Under the pieces are notes generated by a model. It was not told where the DNA came from, ran no database searches, and saw nothing but the letters and a program-made list of their open reading frames with translations. Both the position numbers and the translations under genes were made by a program. From the NCBI GenBank assembly GCA_038207625.1, contig JBBQZO010000013.1, positions 61,735-125,734 on the forward strand: a stretch of DNA of 64,000 bases, given 5' to 3'. This DNA is from JBBQZO01 sp038207625 (lineage in GTDB: Bacteria > Pseudomonadota > Gammaproteobacteria > Burkholderiales > Burkholderiaceae_D). Shown one piece after another: positions 34,474-43,949 of this stretch (within the stretch, counting starts at the first letter, position 1; every line of letters starts with the position of its first letter).

Positions 34474-34771
34474 GCCCCTTGACTCGTTTGCGCTGGCCGA
34501 GTATGAAGCGACGCGCGATCTCGCGGCGGAATTGCTGCTGTCGGTGCGCGAAATGAAGGCCGGCCAGGTGCATATTGTTTCGTCGCCGATCATCGAGGCG
34601 CGCAAGAATACCGGTCTATCGCAGTCCCAGTTTGCGCTACTGCTGGGGGTCTCGGTACGCACGTTGCAGGGCTGGGAGCAAGGCCGCAAGCAACCAAGTG
34701 GCGCGGCCCGCACGCTACTGGCCATTGCCAGTACAAATCCGAAGGCGCTGTTGGCTGTTGCGGGCAAGTGA
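34457..34771 (+). CDS. HigA/NadS-type antitoxin, XRE family
   Basis: This is a 104-aa protein with a helix-turn-helix in residues 48-95 (PIIEARKNTGLSQSQFALLL, then GVSVRTLQGWEQGRKQPSGA). It should bind the toxin through its N-terminal part and repress the shared promoter. Translation begins with GTG 34457, with AAGGAG upstream inside the toxin gene, so synthesis has its own ribosome site. Confidence 0.88.
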   Translation: MSSKSKPLDSFALAEYEATRDLAAELLLSVREMKAGQVHIVSSPIIEARKNTGLSQSQFALLLGVSVRTLQGWEQGRKQPSGAARTLLAIASTNPKALLAVAGK

Positions 34772-34896
34772 GGCGCGCCGAATCCGAACACATTACCGTG
34801 ACATGGCGAACGGTATCGACAGACAGACGGCATGGCACTCTCGAATCGAGAGGACGTGACCTGGTAATCAATTCCCTTAATTGAGCCAAAGCCCCC

Positions 34897-35409
34897 ATGC
34901 ATGTGACGCAAACAGAGCGATTAAGCCTACGGCGCATGTGCGCTGACGACGCGCCGTTCATGCTCGCGCTACTGAACGCGCCGTCGTGGCTGCGCTTCAT
35001 CGGCGAGCGGGGCGTGCGGACCATCGCCGACGCGCAAAATTACATACTCAACGGGCCGGTCGCGATGTATGCGCGCCTTGGATTTGGTTTCTATATCGTT
35101 GAACTGACAGCGACTGGCCATGCCATTGGCATTTGCGGCTTGGCCAAGCGCGATTTTCTCGACGACGTCGATATCGGCTATGCCTTGCTGCCTGAGCATT
35201 GTGGCAACGGCTACGCCTACGAGGCGGCTGCGGCCGTACTGGACTACGCAAAGGCGAACTTGAACTTGAAACGCATCGTCGCCACGATGCGCCCTGGCAA
35301 TCACCTATCGGCGAAGCTTCTGCTGAAACTGGGGCTGCGCTTTGAACGCATGGTGCCGCATCCCGATGGCGATCGCGAGCTGGAGTTGTTTGCCATCGAT
35401 ATTGCGTAA
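34897..35409 (+). CDS. GNAT N-acetyltransferase, RimJ/RimL-like
   Basis: This 170-aa acetyltransferase has RLSLRRMCADDAPFMLALLN at the start, VDIGYALLPEHCGNGYAYEA as the acetyl-CoA loop (variant of Q/R-x-x-G-x-G/A), and RIVATMRPGNHLSAKLLLKLG near the end. Such enzymes acetylate ribosomal protein N-termini or small amines; the substrate is not predictable. The start at ATG 34897 has no strong ribosome site. Confidence 0.88.
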   Translation: MHVTQTERLSLRRMCADDAPFMLALLNAPSWLRFIGERGVRTIADAQNYILNGPVAMYARLGFGFYIVELTATGHAIGICGLAKRDFLDDVDIGYALLPEHCGNGYAYEAAAAVLDYAKANLNLKRIVATMRPGNHLSAKLLLKLGLRFERMVPHPDGDRELELFAIDIA

Positions 35410-35622
35410 AGCGTGACATCGCCGGCGCGAATTTGCGCACGCCGGCACGGCGCGCGTACCGACGCCGCGATAGGTGTCGCACGGCGTCAACCGGCCCAGC
35501 AGCGCATTGGCACCATGCGCTTGCGCGCCGTCCTACCCAGGCAACGCCTGTCGACTGGCGCGGCGCACGCGGTATACTCGCCACAGCCCGGGCGCTTTGC
35601 CCCAAGACTTTGATCGGCCCCG

Positions 35623-36408
35623 ATGCCAGCCTGCCCCGACAGCCCTGCCCCAGCCACAGCGGCATCGAACGCGCCGCAGGTGCACACGCGCGCCGACCGG
35701 CGCCGGCTGGAATTTTCGCCGGGTAACGTGCAAAGCGAGATGAGCCTGGCGCACCCGGACGCGCTGGTGCTGGCCTACGCGCGCGCGATGATGTGCTTCA
35801 CGCTGTTCAAGCCGGCCCCGCGCCACATCCTGATGGTCGGGCTGGGCGGCGGCTCGCTGGCCAAATTCTGTTACCGCTACCTGCCCGAGGCGCACATCAC
35901 GGTGCTCGAACTGCGCGCCGACGTGATCGCGCTGCGCGAGCAGTTCATGGTGCCGCCGGACGACGCGCGCTTTCAGGTGATCCACGCGGACGCCGTCGAT
36001 TACCTGCGCCACACGGTCAACAAGGTCGACGTGCTGCTGGTGGACGGCTTCGACGCGGCCGGCTTGCCGCCGGCGCTGGCCAGCGCGCGCTTCCTGGCCG
36101 ATTGCCGGCGCGCGTTGCGCCCCGACGGCCTGCTGGTGAGCAATGTGTTCAGCTACGACGCGCAGTACGCGCTGATCCTGCGCCGCCTGCACATCATCTT
36201 CGACAACCGGGTCTGCTGGTTCGATGCGATCGCCGGCAACAACCACATTCTGTTCAGCGTCAACGGCCCGTTGGATCGGCGCAGCAGCGCCCCGTCCAGC
36301 CGCGCCATGCGCCTGCAGCAACGGCTGGCAGGCCTGCACGGCCTGGGCCTGGGAGCGCTGAACCGGCTGCTGGCGCACGCCGTCGTGCGCTATCTGGCGT
36401 GGCGCTGA
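35623..36408 (+). CDS. Spermidine synthase-like methyltransferase-fold protein
   Basis: This is a 261-aa protein with the Rossmann fold of spermidine synthases: HILMVGLGGGSLAKF is the cofactor glycine loop, ITVLELRADVIALRE the next strand with acidic tip, and HADAVDYLRH plus VDVLLVDGFDAAGLP follow. The gate residues of true SpeE (Asp-Thr-Asp) are not evident and the N-terminal beta domain is short, so a polyamine role is doubtful. The gene is monocistronic. Confidence 0.78.
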   Translation: MPACPDSPAPATAASNAPQVHTRADRRRLEFSPGNVQSEMSLAHPDALVLAYARAMMCFTLFKPAPRHILMVGLGGGSLAKFCYRYLPEAHITVLELRADVIALREQFMVPPDDARFQVIHADAVDYLRHTVNKVDVLLVDGFDAAGLPPALASARFLADCRRALRPDGLLVSNVFSYDAQYALILRRLHIIFDNRVCWFDAIAGNNHILFSVNGPLDRRSSAPSSRAMRLQQRLAGLHGLGLGALNRLLAHAVVRYLAWR

Positions 36409-36539
36409 GCGGCTTGCCCGCCACACCAACATTGTGGTTATGTAACTTTTTCGCAAGAGCAAGCATTTTTGTGACACACTGGCAACGCCTCTGACGGCGC
36501 ACCGCGCGTGCGCCTACCCTTCCACCAAGGAACAGACCC

Positions 36540-39413
36540 ATGCTGCCTCGCCGTCTGCCGTTACGTTTTGCCCTTGCGGCCAGTTTGACACTGTGCGCCG
36601 GCCTGGGCGTGACTGCCCTGCTGTTCGTTGGCGTCAGTCATCTTGAATACGACAAGATGACGCTCGCTTTCCAGCAGCGCGCCAATTTGCGCGTGGCCGC
36701 CGTGCACCAGGGGCTCGACGAGGCGGTCGAAGTGCTGACCGTCACCAATCAGCTGTTTTCCAGCGTCGCGCCGGTCACGCGCGCCCAGTTCCACGACTTC
36801 ACCACGCCGCTGCTGGCGCGCCATCCGTTCATCGAAGCCTTCAATTACCACCGCATTGTCGCGCCCGAGCAGCGCGCCGGTGTCAAGCTGGCGCTGCGCC
36901 AGATCGCCAGCGGCGGCGCGCCGACCAGCGACGCCGCCAACCAAAGTGGCGCCATCGCGGCGCCCTTGTACAGCTTCATCGACTACCTCGAGCCGATGCA
37001 GGACAACAGCGACGCGTTCGGTCTGAACCTGTCCGGCGACCGCCAGATCGGCGCGGCTCTGGCGCGCGCCGTCGCGCAAGGCCATCCGGCGGCCACCGAA
37101 CTGCTCAACCTGGGTTCAGAGCGGCAGACCCGGCGCGGCTTCGAGGTCATCATGCCGGTGTACCGGCCCGGCGCGCCGCTGGGCAGCGCCGACGAGCGCG
37201 AGGCGGCGCTGATGGGCGACACCGCCGCCATCATCCACGCCGGCGAGCTGGTCCAGCTGATCCTGGAACGGGGCGGTCTGCTGTCCGATCCGAGCATCCA
37301 CTTGTCGGTGTTCGCCAGCGCCGTGCCCGACCCGGCCCGCCACGTATTCGGCGGCGCCGACGCGCCCTCGGCGCCGCTCGCACCGGGCCTATCGGGCGCG
37401 CTGGCGCGCTGGCTCTCGTTCGACTACCCCGACCAGTTCGCGCGCACGCTCGACGTGGCCGGCCAACCCTGGCATGTGCGCGTCACGCTGACGCCGCGCG
37501 CGCTGCTGGCGGACCACCTGGGATCGCTGTCGACGCTGGTGTGCGGCGTGCTGTTTAGCCTGCTGATGGCCGCCTTCGTGCATACGCTGGTGCAGCGCTC
37601 GCGCCGGGTGCAAAAGCTGGTGGACCAGCGCACAGCCGACCTGAAACATTCCAACCGGCGCCTGATCGACGACGTGGCCGCGCGCGCGCGCACCGAACTG
37701 GCGCTGCAGGAAAGCGAGCAGCGCTTTCGCCACCTGGTGACCATGTCGTCCGACTGGTACTGGGAGCAGGACGCCAACTTCCGCTTCACCCTGATCACCG
37801 GCGGCAACATCGCCAAGGCCGGCGCGCTGCTCGGGCGACTGATCGGCAAGACGCGCTGGGAAACCGTGCCCGGCATGGTCAGCAGCGACTGGGGCCGCGC
37901 CCACATCGAGCTGGTGCGGCGCCACCAGCCGTTCAGCGCACTCGAATACACCGTCATCGATGACGCGGGCCAGACGCGCTGGGTCAGCATCAACGGCGAG
38001 CCGCTGTATGACGGCGCGGTGTTCAAGGGTTACCGCGGCACGGGCGCCGATATCACCGCGCGCAAGCGCTCCGAGCAGCGCATCCACCATATCGCCCACC
38101 ACGATGTGCTGACCGGCCTGCCCAACCGGGTGATGCTCAAGGACCGGCTGCACCAGGCCATCGGCTACGCCCAGCGCAGCGGGCGCCCCGTGTGGGTGAT
38201 GCTGATCGACCTGGATCGCTTCAAGTTCGTCAACGACAGCATGGGCCACAAGGCCGGCGACCTGCTGCTGCAGACCGTCGCCGCGCGCCTGCTGGCGGCG
38301 CTGCGCGAGACCGACACCGTGGCGCGCCTGTCGGGCGACGAATTCGTCGCGATCCTGATCGAGCAGCCGCAGGAATGCCTGTCGGTGGAGATCGTGCAGC
38401 GCGTGATGGAGGCGGTGGCGCGCCCCGTGCTGTTGGACGGCAAGGAGTTCCAGGTCACCTGCAGCATCGGGGTGGCCGCGCTGCCGCCCGGTGGCGACGC
38501 CAGCCACCCGCTGATCGAACACGCCGACATCGCCATGTACCGCGCCAAGAAACTGGGGCGCAACAACTTCCAGTTCTATACGCCGGCGATGAACGAGGAA
38601 GCGCTCGAGCGCCTGCGCATCGAGACGGCGCTGCGGCACGCGCTCGAACGCGACGAATTCGTGCTGCATTACCAGCCGCAGGTGGATCTGAACAGTGGCC
38701 AGATCGTCGGCATGGAGGCGCTGCTGCGCTGGCAGCATCCGGAGCTGGGCATGGTGGCGCCGCAGCGTTTCATCGCGCTGGCCGAGGAAACCGGCCTGAT
38801 CGTGCCGATCGGCGCCTGGGTGATGCGCAATGCCTGCCGCCAGAACCAGGCCTGGCACGACGCCGGCCTGGGTTCGCTGCGGATGGCCGTGAACCTGTCG
38901 GCGCGCCAGTTCGGCTCGAAGACGCTGGTGGCCGACATCGCCGCCGTGCTGGCCGAGACAGGCTTGCGCCCGGCCTGCCTGGAGCTCGAGCTCACCGAAA
39001 GCCTGTTCATGAACGACGTCACGCTGGCCGTCGAACTGCTGCACAGCATGAAGGCGCTGGGCGTGAACATCGCCATCGACGATTTCGGCACCGGCTATTC
39101 GAGTCTGTCGTATCTGTCGGGCTTCCCCATCGACGTGCTCAAGATCGACCGCTCGTTCGTCAACGAGATCACGCGCGACCCGAACGACGCGGCCATCGTC
39201 GACTCGATCATCGCGCTGGCGCACAACCTGAAGCTGGCGGTGATCGCCGAAGGGGTCGAGACAAACGAGCAACTGGCCTATCTGCGCCGGCACGGCTGCG
39301 ACGAAATGCAGGGCTATCTGTTTAGCGCGCCACTGCCGGCGGCGCAGTTCGAACTGCTGCTGCGGCGCCACCTGGCCGACGCGGCCAGCCTCGACGAATG
39401 CCTGGCCGCCTAA
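36540..39413 (+). CDS. CHASE-PAS-GGDEF-EAL cyclic-di-GMP protein
   Basis: This is a 957-aa membrane protein. Two membrane helices (about 10-33 and 328-350) enclose a periplasmic CHASE-like domain (PFIEAFNYHRIVAPEQR). A PAS domain lies near 390-510. The GGDEF domain has LSGDEFVAIL near 597-605, a Ser at the first Gly position that is tolerated in some active cyclases. The EAL domain has GMEALLRWQHPELG near 723, NLSARQF, ELTESLF, IDDFGTGYSSLSYL and IAEGVET, all catalytic blocks present. It is most likely a c-di-GMP phosphodiesterase, perhaps bifunctional. A purine-rich stretch AAGGAAC precedes the ATG. Confidence 0.94.
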   Translation: MLPRRLPLRFALAASLTLCAGLGVTALLFVGVSHLEYDKMTLAFQQRANLRVAAVHQGLDEAVEVLTVTNQLFSSVAPVTRAQFHDFTTPLLARHPFIEAFNYHRIVAPEQRAGVKLALRQIASGGAPTSDAANQSGAIAAPLYSFIDYLEPMQDNSDAFGLNLSGDRQIGAALARAVAQGHPAATELLNLGSERQTRRGFEVIMPVYRPGAPLGSADEREAALMGDTAAIIHAGELVQLILERGGLLSDPSIHLSVFASAVPDPARHVFGGADAPSAPLAPGLSGALARWLSFDYPDQFARTLDVAGQPWHVRVTLTPRALLADHLGSLSTLVCGVLFSLLMAAFVHTLVQRSRRVQKLVDQRTADLKHSNRRLIDDVAARARTELALQESEQRFRHLVTMSSDWYWEQDANFRFTLITGGNIAKAGALLGRLIGKTRWETVPGMVSSDWGRAHIELVRRHQPFSALEYTVIDDAGQTRWVSINGEPLYDGAVFKGYRGTGADITARKRSEQRIHHIAHHDVLTGLPNRVMLKDRLHQAIGYAQRSGRPVWVMLIDLDRFKFVNDSMGHKAGDLLLQTVAARLLAALRETDTVARLSGDEFVAILIEQPQECLSVEIVQRVMEAVARPVLLDGKEFQVTCSIGVAALPPGGDASHPLIEHADIAMYRAKKLGRNNFQFYTPAMNEEALERLRIETALRHALERDEFVLHYQPQVDLNSGQIVGMEALLRWQHPELGMVAPQRFIALAEETGLIVPIGAWVMRNACRQNQAWHDAGLGSLRMAVNLSARQFGSKTLVADIAAVLAETGLRPACLELELTESLFMNDVTLAVELLHSMKALGVNIAIDDFGTGYSSLSYLSGFPIDVLKIDRSFVNEITRDPNDAAIVDSIIALAHNLKLAVIAEGVETNEQLAYLRRHGCDEMQGYLFSAPLPAAQFELLLRRHLADAASLDECLAA

Positions 39414-39537
39414 TTCGCACGCCAATGCGGCGCGCTGTCAAGCTGAATATTTATCATGACAAAATAGCCACCGTCGATGTAAATCGCATATCATTGCCGT
39501 GCGCGCCGCCTGTGGCGCCCAATCACCGAGGATGGAC

Positions 39538-39756
39538 ATGACCGGCCAGCACGCCCCCGAGCAATGGAATGACTATGCGGCACGACGCACTGACTTGCGC
39601 ACTCGCGCCATCGTCGATCAGGCAATCGCCGTGATTCCCGAGATCGGCCTGCTGCAGGCGGCCAAATTCCTGTCCTCGATGCGCGTGCCGCAAGAGGTGG
39701 CCATGCGCGCGCTATGCTATCCTCAGCTGCGCCGCAGCCCCCTGAACGCGCGCTAG
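39538..39756 (+). CDS. Small uncharacterised protein
   Basis: This is a 72-aa protein with a helical centre (AIVDQAIAVIPEIGLLQAAK, then LSSMRVPQEVAMRAL) and a basic tail. I do not recognise it. GAGG 6-7 bases before ATG 39538 supports this start over the ATG two codons earlier. It sits 47 bases before the M16 peptidase pair. The length and Met-Arg-rich helix suggest a small regulatory or adaptor protein, but this is a guess. Confidence 0.6.
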   Translation: MTGQHAPEQWNDYAARRTDLRTRAIVDQAIAVIPEIGLLQAAKFLSSMRVPQEVAMRALCYPQLRRSPLNAR

Positions 39757-39803
39757 CGGCATTCATCTTCGCGGCGTGCGCGCCGCTTTCCGAAAGGTTC
39801 CTC

Positions 39804-41117
39804 ATGAAGTGGAAAGTCCTCGCCGCCGCCATCGTGTTTGGCATGGCGACCTGCGCCCAGGCGGTCACGCCCGAGCAAGTCAACAGCTTCACGCTGGCCA
39901 ACGGCATGAAGTTCATCGTGCTCGAAAGCACCGCGATCCCCAACGCGAACATGTATACGTTCTGGAAAGTCGGCTCGCGCAACGAGGCGCCCGGCATCAC
40001 CGGCCTGTCGCACTTCTTCGAGCACATGATGTTCAACGGCTCGAAAAGCTACGGGCCGAAGATGTTCGACCGCACCATGGAAGCGCAAGGCGGCTCCAAC
40101 AACGCCTCCACCAGCAACGACGTGACCGTCTACAAGGACTGGTTTCCCGGCGCCGCGCTGGAAACCATCTTCAAGCTCGAAAGCGACCGCATCGCGCACC
40201 TGACGATCGACCCGAAGATGGTGGCCAGCGAACGCGGCGTAGTGCTCTCCGAGCGCAGCACCGGGCTGGAAAACTCCAACGTGCGCATGCTGCAGGAAGA
40301 AGTCAACGGAGTCGCATTCCGCGCCCACCCCTACTCGTGGTCGGTGATCGGCAACGAGTCCGACATCAAGGCCTGGACCCAGGACGACCTGGTCAATTAT
40401 TTCAAGGTCTACTACGCGCCCAATAACGCGGTGGCGGTGATCGTGGGCGACGTCAAGTTCGACCAGGTCAAGCAACTGGCCACGCGCTACTTCGGCGCCA
40501 TTGCCCAGCGCGCGCTGCCGCCCAAGGTGCGCACCGTCGAGCCCGAGCAAAAAGGCGAGCGGCGCGTGTTCGTCGCCAAGGAATCCGCCACGGCGGCCAA
40601 TCTGATGGTGGCCTACAAGGTGCCGGCGATCGACGATCCGGACCACTATGCGCTGGACGTGTTGCAAAGCATCCTGGCCGAAGGCAAGACCTCGCGCCTG
40701 TACCGCGCGCTGGTCGAGCAGCAACTGGCCACCTCGGTCGGCTCGGACAGCATCGACGGCTTCGATCCCGGCCTGCTGTATCTATACGGCGTGGCCGCCA
40801 GCAAGGTCGAACCGGCCAAGCTCGAACAGGCGATGCTGGCCGAAGTGGCGCGCCTGATCAAGGACGGCGTCACCGACGACGAGCTGCAAAAGGTCAAGAA
40901 CAAGAAGCTGCTGGACCTGTACCGCGAGCAGGAAACCATCAACGGCAAGGCCCAGCAACTGGGGCAATATGAGGTGTTCTTCGGCGGCTACGCCAAGCTG
41001 TTCGGCGCGCCGGACGCTTACAAGAAACTGAGTCCGGCCGACATCCAGGCGGTGGCCGCCAAGTACCTGAAAAAATCGCAGCGCACCGTCGGCGTTCTCG
41101 CCGCAAAGGAGGACTGA
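39804..41117 (+). CDS. M16 zinc metallopeptidase, catalytic partner
   Basis: This is a 437-aa exported peptidase (signal peptide 1-20, AQA cleavage). The inverted zinc motif HxxEH is His70-Phe-Phe-Glu-His74 in LSHFFEHMMF; the third ligand Glu lies in the SERGVVLSERS region. The C-terminal half repeats the fold. With the next gene it should form the two-chain periplasmic peptidase typical of this family. AAAGG lies before ATG 39804. The downstream gene starts 2 bases after the stop. Confidence 0.92.
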   Translation: MKWKVLAAAIVFGMATCAQAVTPEQVNSFTLANGMKFIVLESTAIPNANMYTFWKVGSRNEAPGITGLSHFFEHMMFNGSKSYGPKMFDRTMEAQGGSNNASTSNDVTVYKDWFPGAALETIFKLESDRIAHLTIDPKMVASERGVVLSERSTGLENSNVRMLQEEVNGVAFRAHPYSWSVIGNESDIKAWTQDDLVNYFKVYYAPNNAVAVIVGDVKFDQVKQLATRYFGAIAQRALPPKVRTVEPEQKGERRVFVAKESATAANLMVAYKVPAIDDPDHYALDVLQSILAEGKTSRLYRALVEQQLATSVGSDSIDGFDPGLLYLYGVAASKVEPAKLEQAMLAEVARLIKDGVTDDELQKVKNKKLLDLYREQETINGKAQQLGQYEVFFGGYAKLFGAPDAYKKLSPADIQAVAAKYLKKSQRTVGVLAAKED

Positions 41118-41119
41118 GC

Positions 41120-42508
41120 ATGAAGCGATTGATCACCACCGGTTTGCTGGGCGTGGCCAGCCTGGCGCAAGCGGGCGAATTCCGCCTGCCCGCGTTTGAA
41201 ACGACCACCCTGCCCAACGGCCTGACCGTGTACCTGATGGAGCGCCACGAAGTGCCCTTGATCGCCGTGCGCGCGATCGTCAAGGCCGGCTCGGTCAACG
41301 ACGCCATGCACGCCGGCCTGTCCAGCCTGACCGGCGACGCGCTGTTGCTGGGCAGCGTCAGCACCAGCAAGGCGGTGCTGGACCAGGCCTTCGACTTCCG
41401 CGGCGCCCACCTGGCCGGCGCCAGCAGCGCCGAAACGAGCAGCGTGGCGGCCGACTTCGCGCGCGACGACGCGGCCAAGTTGCTGCCACTGTTCGCCGAC
41501 ATCGTACAGGCGCCCGGCTTCGACGCGGCCGAGCTGGACAAGCTGCGCGCGCGCAAAGTCAACGGCCTGAAGCAGGCCAAGGAAAGCCCGCGCAACGTGG
41601 TGCAAAACTATTACCGCAGCATGTTGTTCGGTGCCGGCGCCTACGCCAACCCGTCCGGCGGCACCGTCAGCAGCGTGGGCGCCTTGAGCCGCGCCGACGT
41701 GCAGAACTTCCATCAGCGCTTCTACCGTCCCGACAACGCCGCCATCGTGGTGGTGGGCGACTTCAAGGCCTCCGAGATGCGCGCCCAGATCGCCGCGCTG
41801 TTCGGCCAGTGGCACGCCAGCGGCGCGGCGCCGGCCGCGCAGGACAACGGCAAGGTGCAGGCCGACAAGGCGCGCGTGTGGCTGGTCAACAAGCCCGACG
41901 CGATCGAAACGACCTTCCTGATCGGTGGCCTGGGCATCGCCCGCAACGATCCCGACTACGTGCCGCTGCAGGTGCTCAACACCATCGTCGGCGGACGCTT
42001 CACGTCCTGGCTCAACGACGAGCTGCGCGTCAATTCCGGGCTGACCTATGGCGCGCGCAGCGAATTCGCCACGCTGTCGCAAACCGGCACGTTTGCCATT
42101 TCCAGCTTCACGGCGCTGCCGAAGACGGAAGCGGCGCTCGACCTGGCCCTGAAAACCTACCAGCGACTGTGGGACAAGGGCATCGACGCGGCCACGCTGG
42201 CATCGGCCAAGGCTTACGTGAAAGGCCAGTATCCGCCCCGTTTTGAAACCAGCGGCCAGCTGGCCGGCCTGCTCGGCGAAATGTTCGCCGCCAAGGTCGG
42301 GCGCGAGCAGATCGACAATTTCATGAAAGACGTCGACAGCCTGACGCCGGCGCGCGCGAAACAGCTGGTCGACCAGCACTTCCCGCGCAAGCAACTGCAA
42401 ATGGTACTGGTGGGCAAAGCGGACGCGATCCGCAAGATCGCCGCCAAGTACGGCGAGGTGACCGAGCTTGACATCAGCGCGGACGGCTTCGCGCCCGTGG
42501 CCAAATAA
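41120..42508 (+). CDS. M16-like peptidase, non-catalytic partner
   Basis: This is a 462-aa exported protein of the same fold (signal peptide 1-16) but without HxxEH: the equivalent position reads MHAGLSSLTGDALLLG. Substrate-side blocks FYRPDNAAIVVVGDF and LNDELRVNSGLTYGARSEF are kept; the latter has the Arg/Tyr pair used for substrate binding by non-catalytic subunits. This division of labour (catalytic alpha, binding beta) is known for M16B pairs. AAAGGAGG overlaps the end of the first gene, so the two are coupled. Confidence 0.92.
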   Translation: MKRLITTGLLGVASLAQAGEFRLPAFETTTLPNGLTVYLMERHEVPLIAVRAIVKAGSVNDAMHAGLSSLTGDALLLGSVSTSKAVLDQAFDFRGAHLAGASSAETSSVAADFARDDAAKLLPLFADIVQAPGFDAAELDKLRARKVNGLKQAKESPRNVVQNYYRSMLFGAGAYANPSGGTVSSVGALSRADVQNFHQRFYRPDNAAIVVVGDFKASEMRAQIAALFGQWHASGAAPAAQDNGKVQADKARVWLVNKPDAIETTFLIGGLGIARNDPDYVPLQVLNTIVGGRFTSWLNDELRVNSGLTYGARSEFATLSQTGTFAISSFTALPKTEAALDLALKTYQRLWDKGIDAATLASAKAYVKGQYPPRFETSGQLAGLLGEMFAAKVGREQIDNFMKDVDSLTPARAKQLVDQHFPRKQLQMVLVGKADAIRKIAAKYGEVTELDISADGFAPVAK

Positions 42509-42535
42509 GCCGCAAACCCCGCGACGCGTGAAAAT

Positions 42536-42602
42536 AATTAGGGTCAGAGTAGAATTAATTTGCAACAGTTGCATATTAATTCGACTCTGACCCTATTTAA
42601 TT
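42536..42602. repeat. REP-like palindrome (first)
   Basis: A long imperfect inverted repeat has outer arms AATTAGGGTCAGAGT and ACTCTGACCCTATTTAATT, and an inner stem AATTAAT/ATTAATT around GTTGCA-type sequence. GGGTCAGAGT...ACTCTGACCC palindromes are a frequent intergenic element in Oxalobacteraceae and relatives, from memory of such genomes. It sits 27 bases after the M16 operon. Confidence 0.8.
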
Positions 42603-42664
42603 GGGTGACCGGGCTCGGCATCAGCGCCGCTGGCCAAATGAGCCGCAAGGCCGGCAAAGTGTTG

Positions 42665-42739
42665 CCGCAAATAAGATAGGGGTCAGAGTTTTTTTGTGCG
42701 GTTTTATCGCACAATACTCTGTCCCCTATTTGTTTGCGG
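42665..42739. repeat. REP-like palindrome (second)
   Basis: This is a second, related hairpin: CCGCAAATAAGATAGGGGTC pairs with a right arm containing CTCTGTCCCCTAT and TTTGCGG, around a T-rich loop with GTGCGG/CGCAC. It is 62 bases after the first and differs in the arms (GGGGTC...GTCCCC rather than GGGTC...GACCC), so the two are related but distinct copies. Confidence 0.75.
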
Positions 42740-42762
42740 TAACACTCACCACAAGCGGCAAA

Positions 42763-43134
42763 TTATTTGATTCTTTCCTGCGCCTCGATATCGGCCAGCG
42801 ACTCGCGGCCCTTGGCGGTGATTTCAAAGCCGCCGCCCTCGATGGGCAGCACATGCGATTTCTTGCCCAGGAACAGGGCCACATCAGCATCCAGCGCGGC
42901 CGCAGGATCGGCCGCCACGGCGCGCAAACCCAGAATGCAGCGGCGCACGAACAACAAGGTCACCGCCTTTTCGGTCAGGGCCAGCGAACCGTCACGCCCA
43001 TAAGCGACCAATTTCAGGCCCGACAGGCGTTTCACATTGCGCCCCACGCACGCGGTCACGCGGTCGTGCTTGGCACCGCGCCGTACTTGCTCTAGCGCAT
43101 CATATTCGTCTGTCGTCAGTTTCTCGTTCTTCAT
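42763..43134 (-). CDS. Uncharacterised cytoplasmic protein
   Basis: This is a 123-aa protein that looks like a winged-helix-type small protein: a helical N-terminus (TTDEYDALEQVRRGAKHDRV), a beta-wing segment (LKLVAYGRDGSLALTEKAVTL), and a second copy-like segment (GGGFEITAKGRESLADIEA). The two LTEKA/ITAKG pieces look like a duplicated wing. There is no signal or membrane segment. GGAAAG precedes the ATG at 43134. Function is unknown; a DNA-binding role is possible. Confidence 0.68.
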   Translation of the reverse strand: MKNEKLTTDEYDALEQVRRGAKHDRVTACVGRNVKRLSGLKLVAYGRDGSLALTEKAVTLLFVRRCILGLRAVAADPAAALDADVALFLGKKSHVLPIEGGGFEITAKGRESLADIEAQERIK

Positions 43135-43227
43135 TGCCACTTTCCAGGTAAGCCCACTCGGCCCACATGGTAACCGCGTCGCCCCCGAACGGCAACCGTT
43201 AAGCGCGGCCGGCGTGGCCGCGCGCAC

Positions 43228-43368
43228 TCACGATAAGGCGCGTATGGCCAGCCAGATCAGGCCGATGGTGGCGAATGCGCCTATCACCAGCATCGCTTGC
43301 GCCGGCTTGGAACTGAGCACCGAGCTGCGGCCAAGATAAATTTTATTGTGTAAAGAATTGCCCATCAT
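43228..43368 (-). CDS. Small single-span membrane protein (46 aa)
   Basis: This is a short frame of 46 residues beginning MMGNSLHNKIYLGRSS and ending with one clear membrane helix (AMLVIGAFATIGLIWLAIRA). GGGGAG lies 6-8 bases before the ATG at 43368; a second ATG follows directly. Charge distribution suggests the basic N-terminus is cytoplasmic. Function is unknown. Confidence 0.65.
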   Translation of the reverse strand: MMGNSLHNKIYLGRSSVLSSKPAQAMLVIGAFATIGLIWLAIRALS

Positions 43369-43628
43369 GTTCTCCCCGGAACAAACACCTCATCGATGAC
43401 CCATTATAAAAAATCTCTCAAAACACCGTTGTGACGGCCGACACATTCCCCCTCATTTTGTATCCATAAAGCAACACTGCACATCAAATTCTATTGCGCG
43501 CCCGTCGCCCGCGCGCACTGCTACCATCACAAGATTGACGGGCCGCCAAGTAGGCCCGCAGGCCGGTCCGGCGCAACGATGCAGCCGGGCAGCAGGCGCA
43601 GCATCGCACCCAAAAAAAGGCAACGACC

Positions 43629-43949
43629 ATGAAGCACACATCATCATCCTTTCCCGACCCGGCCCTGGCCCATGCCCTGCTCGACGAAGCGGACATCGGC
43701 AGCGGTGAACGCGGCCCGGGCGATCACGAGACCGACCTGCTGATACGCCAGATTCCCCTGCTTGAGGCAAGTGAACTCGATGGGAGCGAGTCCGACGACG
43801 CTGACGCCGCCTTGCAAGACGACGCCATCGAAGCGGACCTCGACGTCGGCGCGCCCGGCCACAAAATCGAACAGGACCAGTCGCTCGAACGCGATGAGCC
43901 GGACTTGCAACTGGACGCGCTCGACCCGGTTCCGCCCAAGGGCACCTGA
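43629..43949 (+). CDS. Acidic uncharacterised protein
   Basis: This is a 106-aa strongly acidic protein, rich in Asp and Glu (for example DGSESDDADAALQDDAIEAD) and probably disordered. AAAAAAAGG lies about 8 bases before ATG 43629. I do not recognise it. An antisense proline-rich frame overlaps its second half but has no ribosome site, so I prefer this strand. It may be a binding or tail-like accessory protein. Confidence 0.6.
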   Translation: MKHTSSSFPDPALAHALLDEADIGSGERGPGDHETDLLIRQIPLLEASELDGSESDDADAALQDDAIEADLDVGAPGHKIEQDQSLERDEPDLQLDALDPVPPKGT

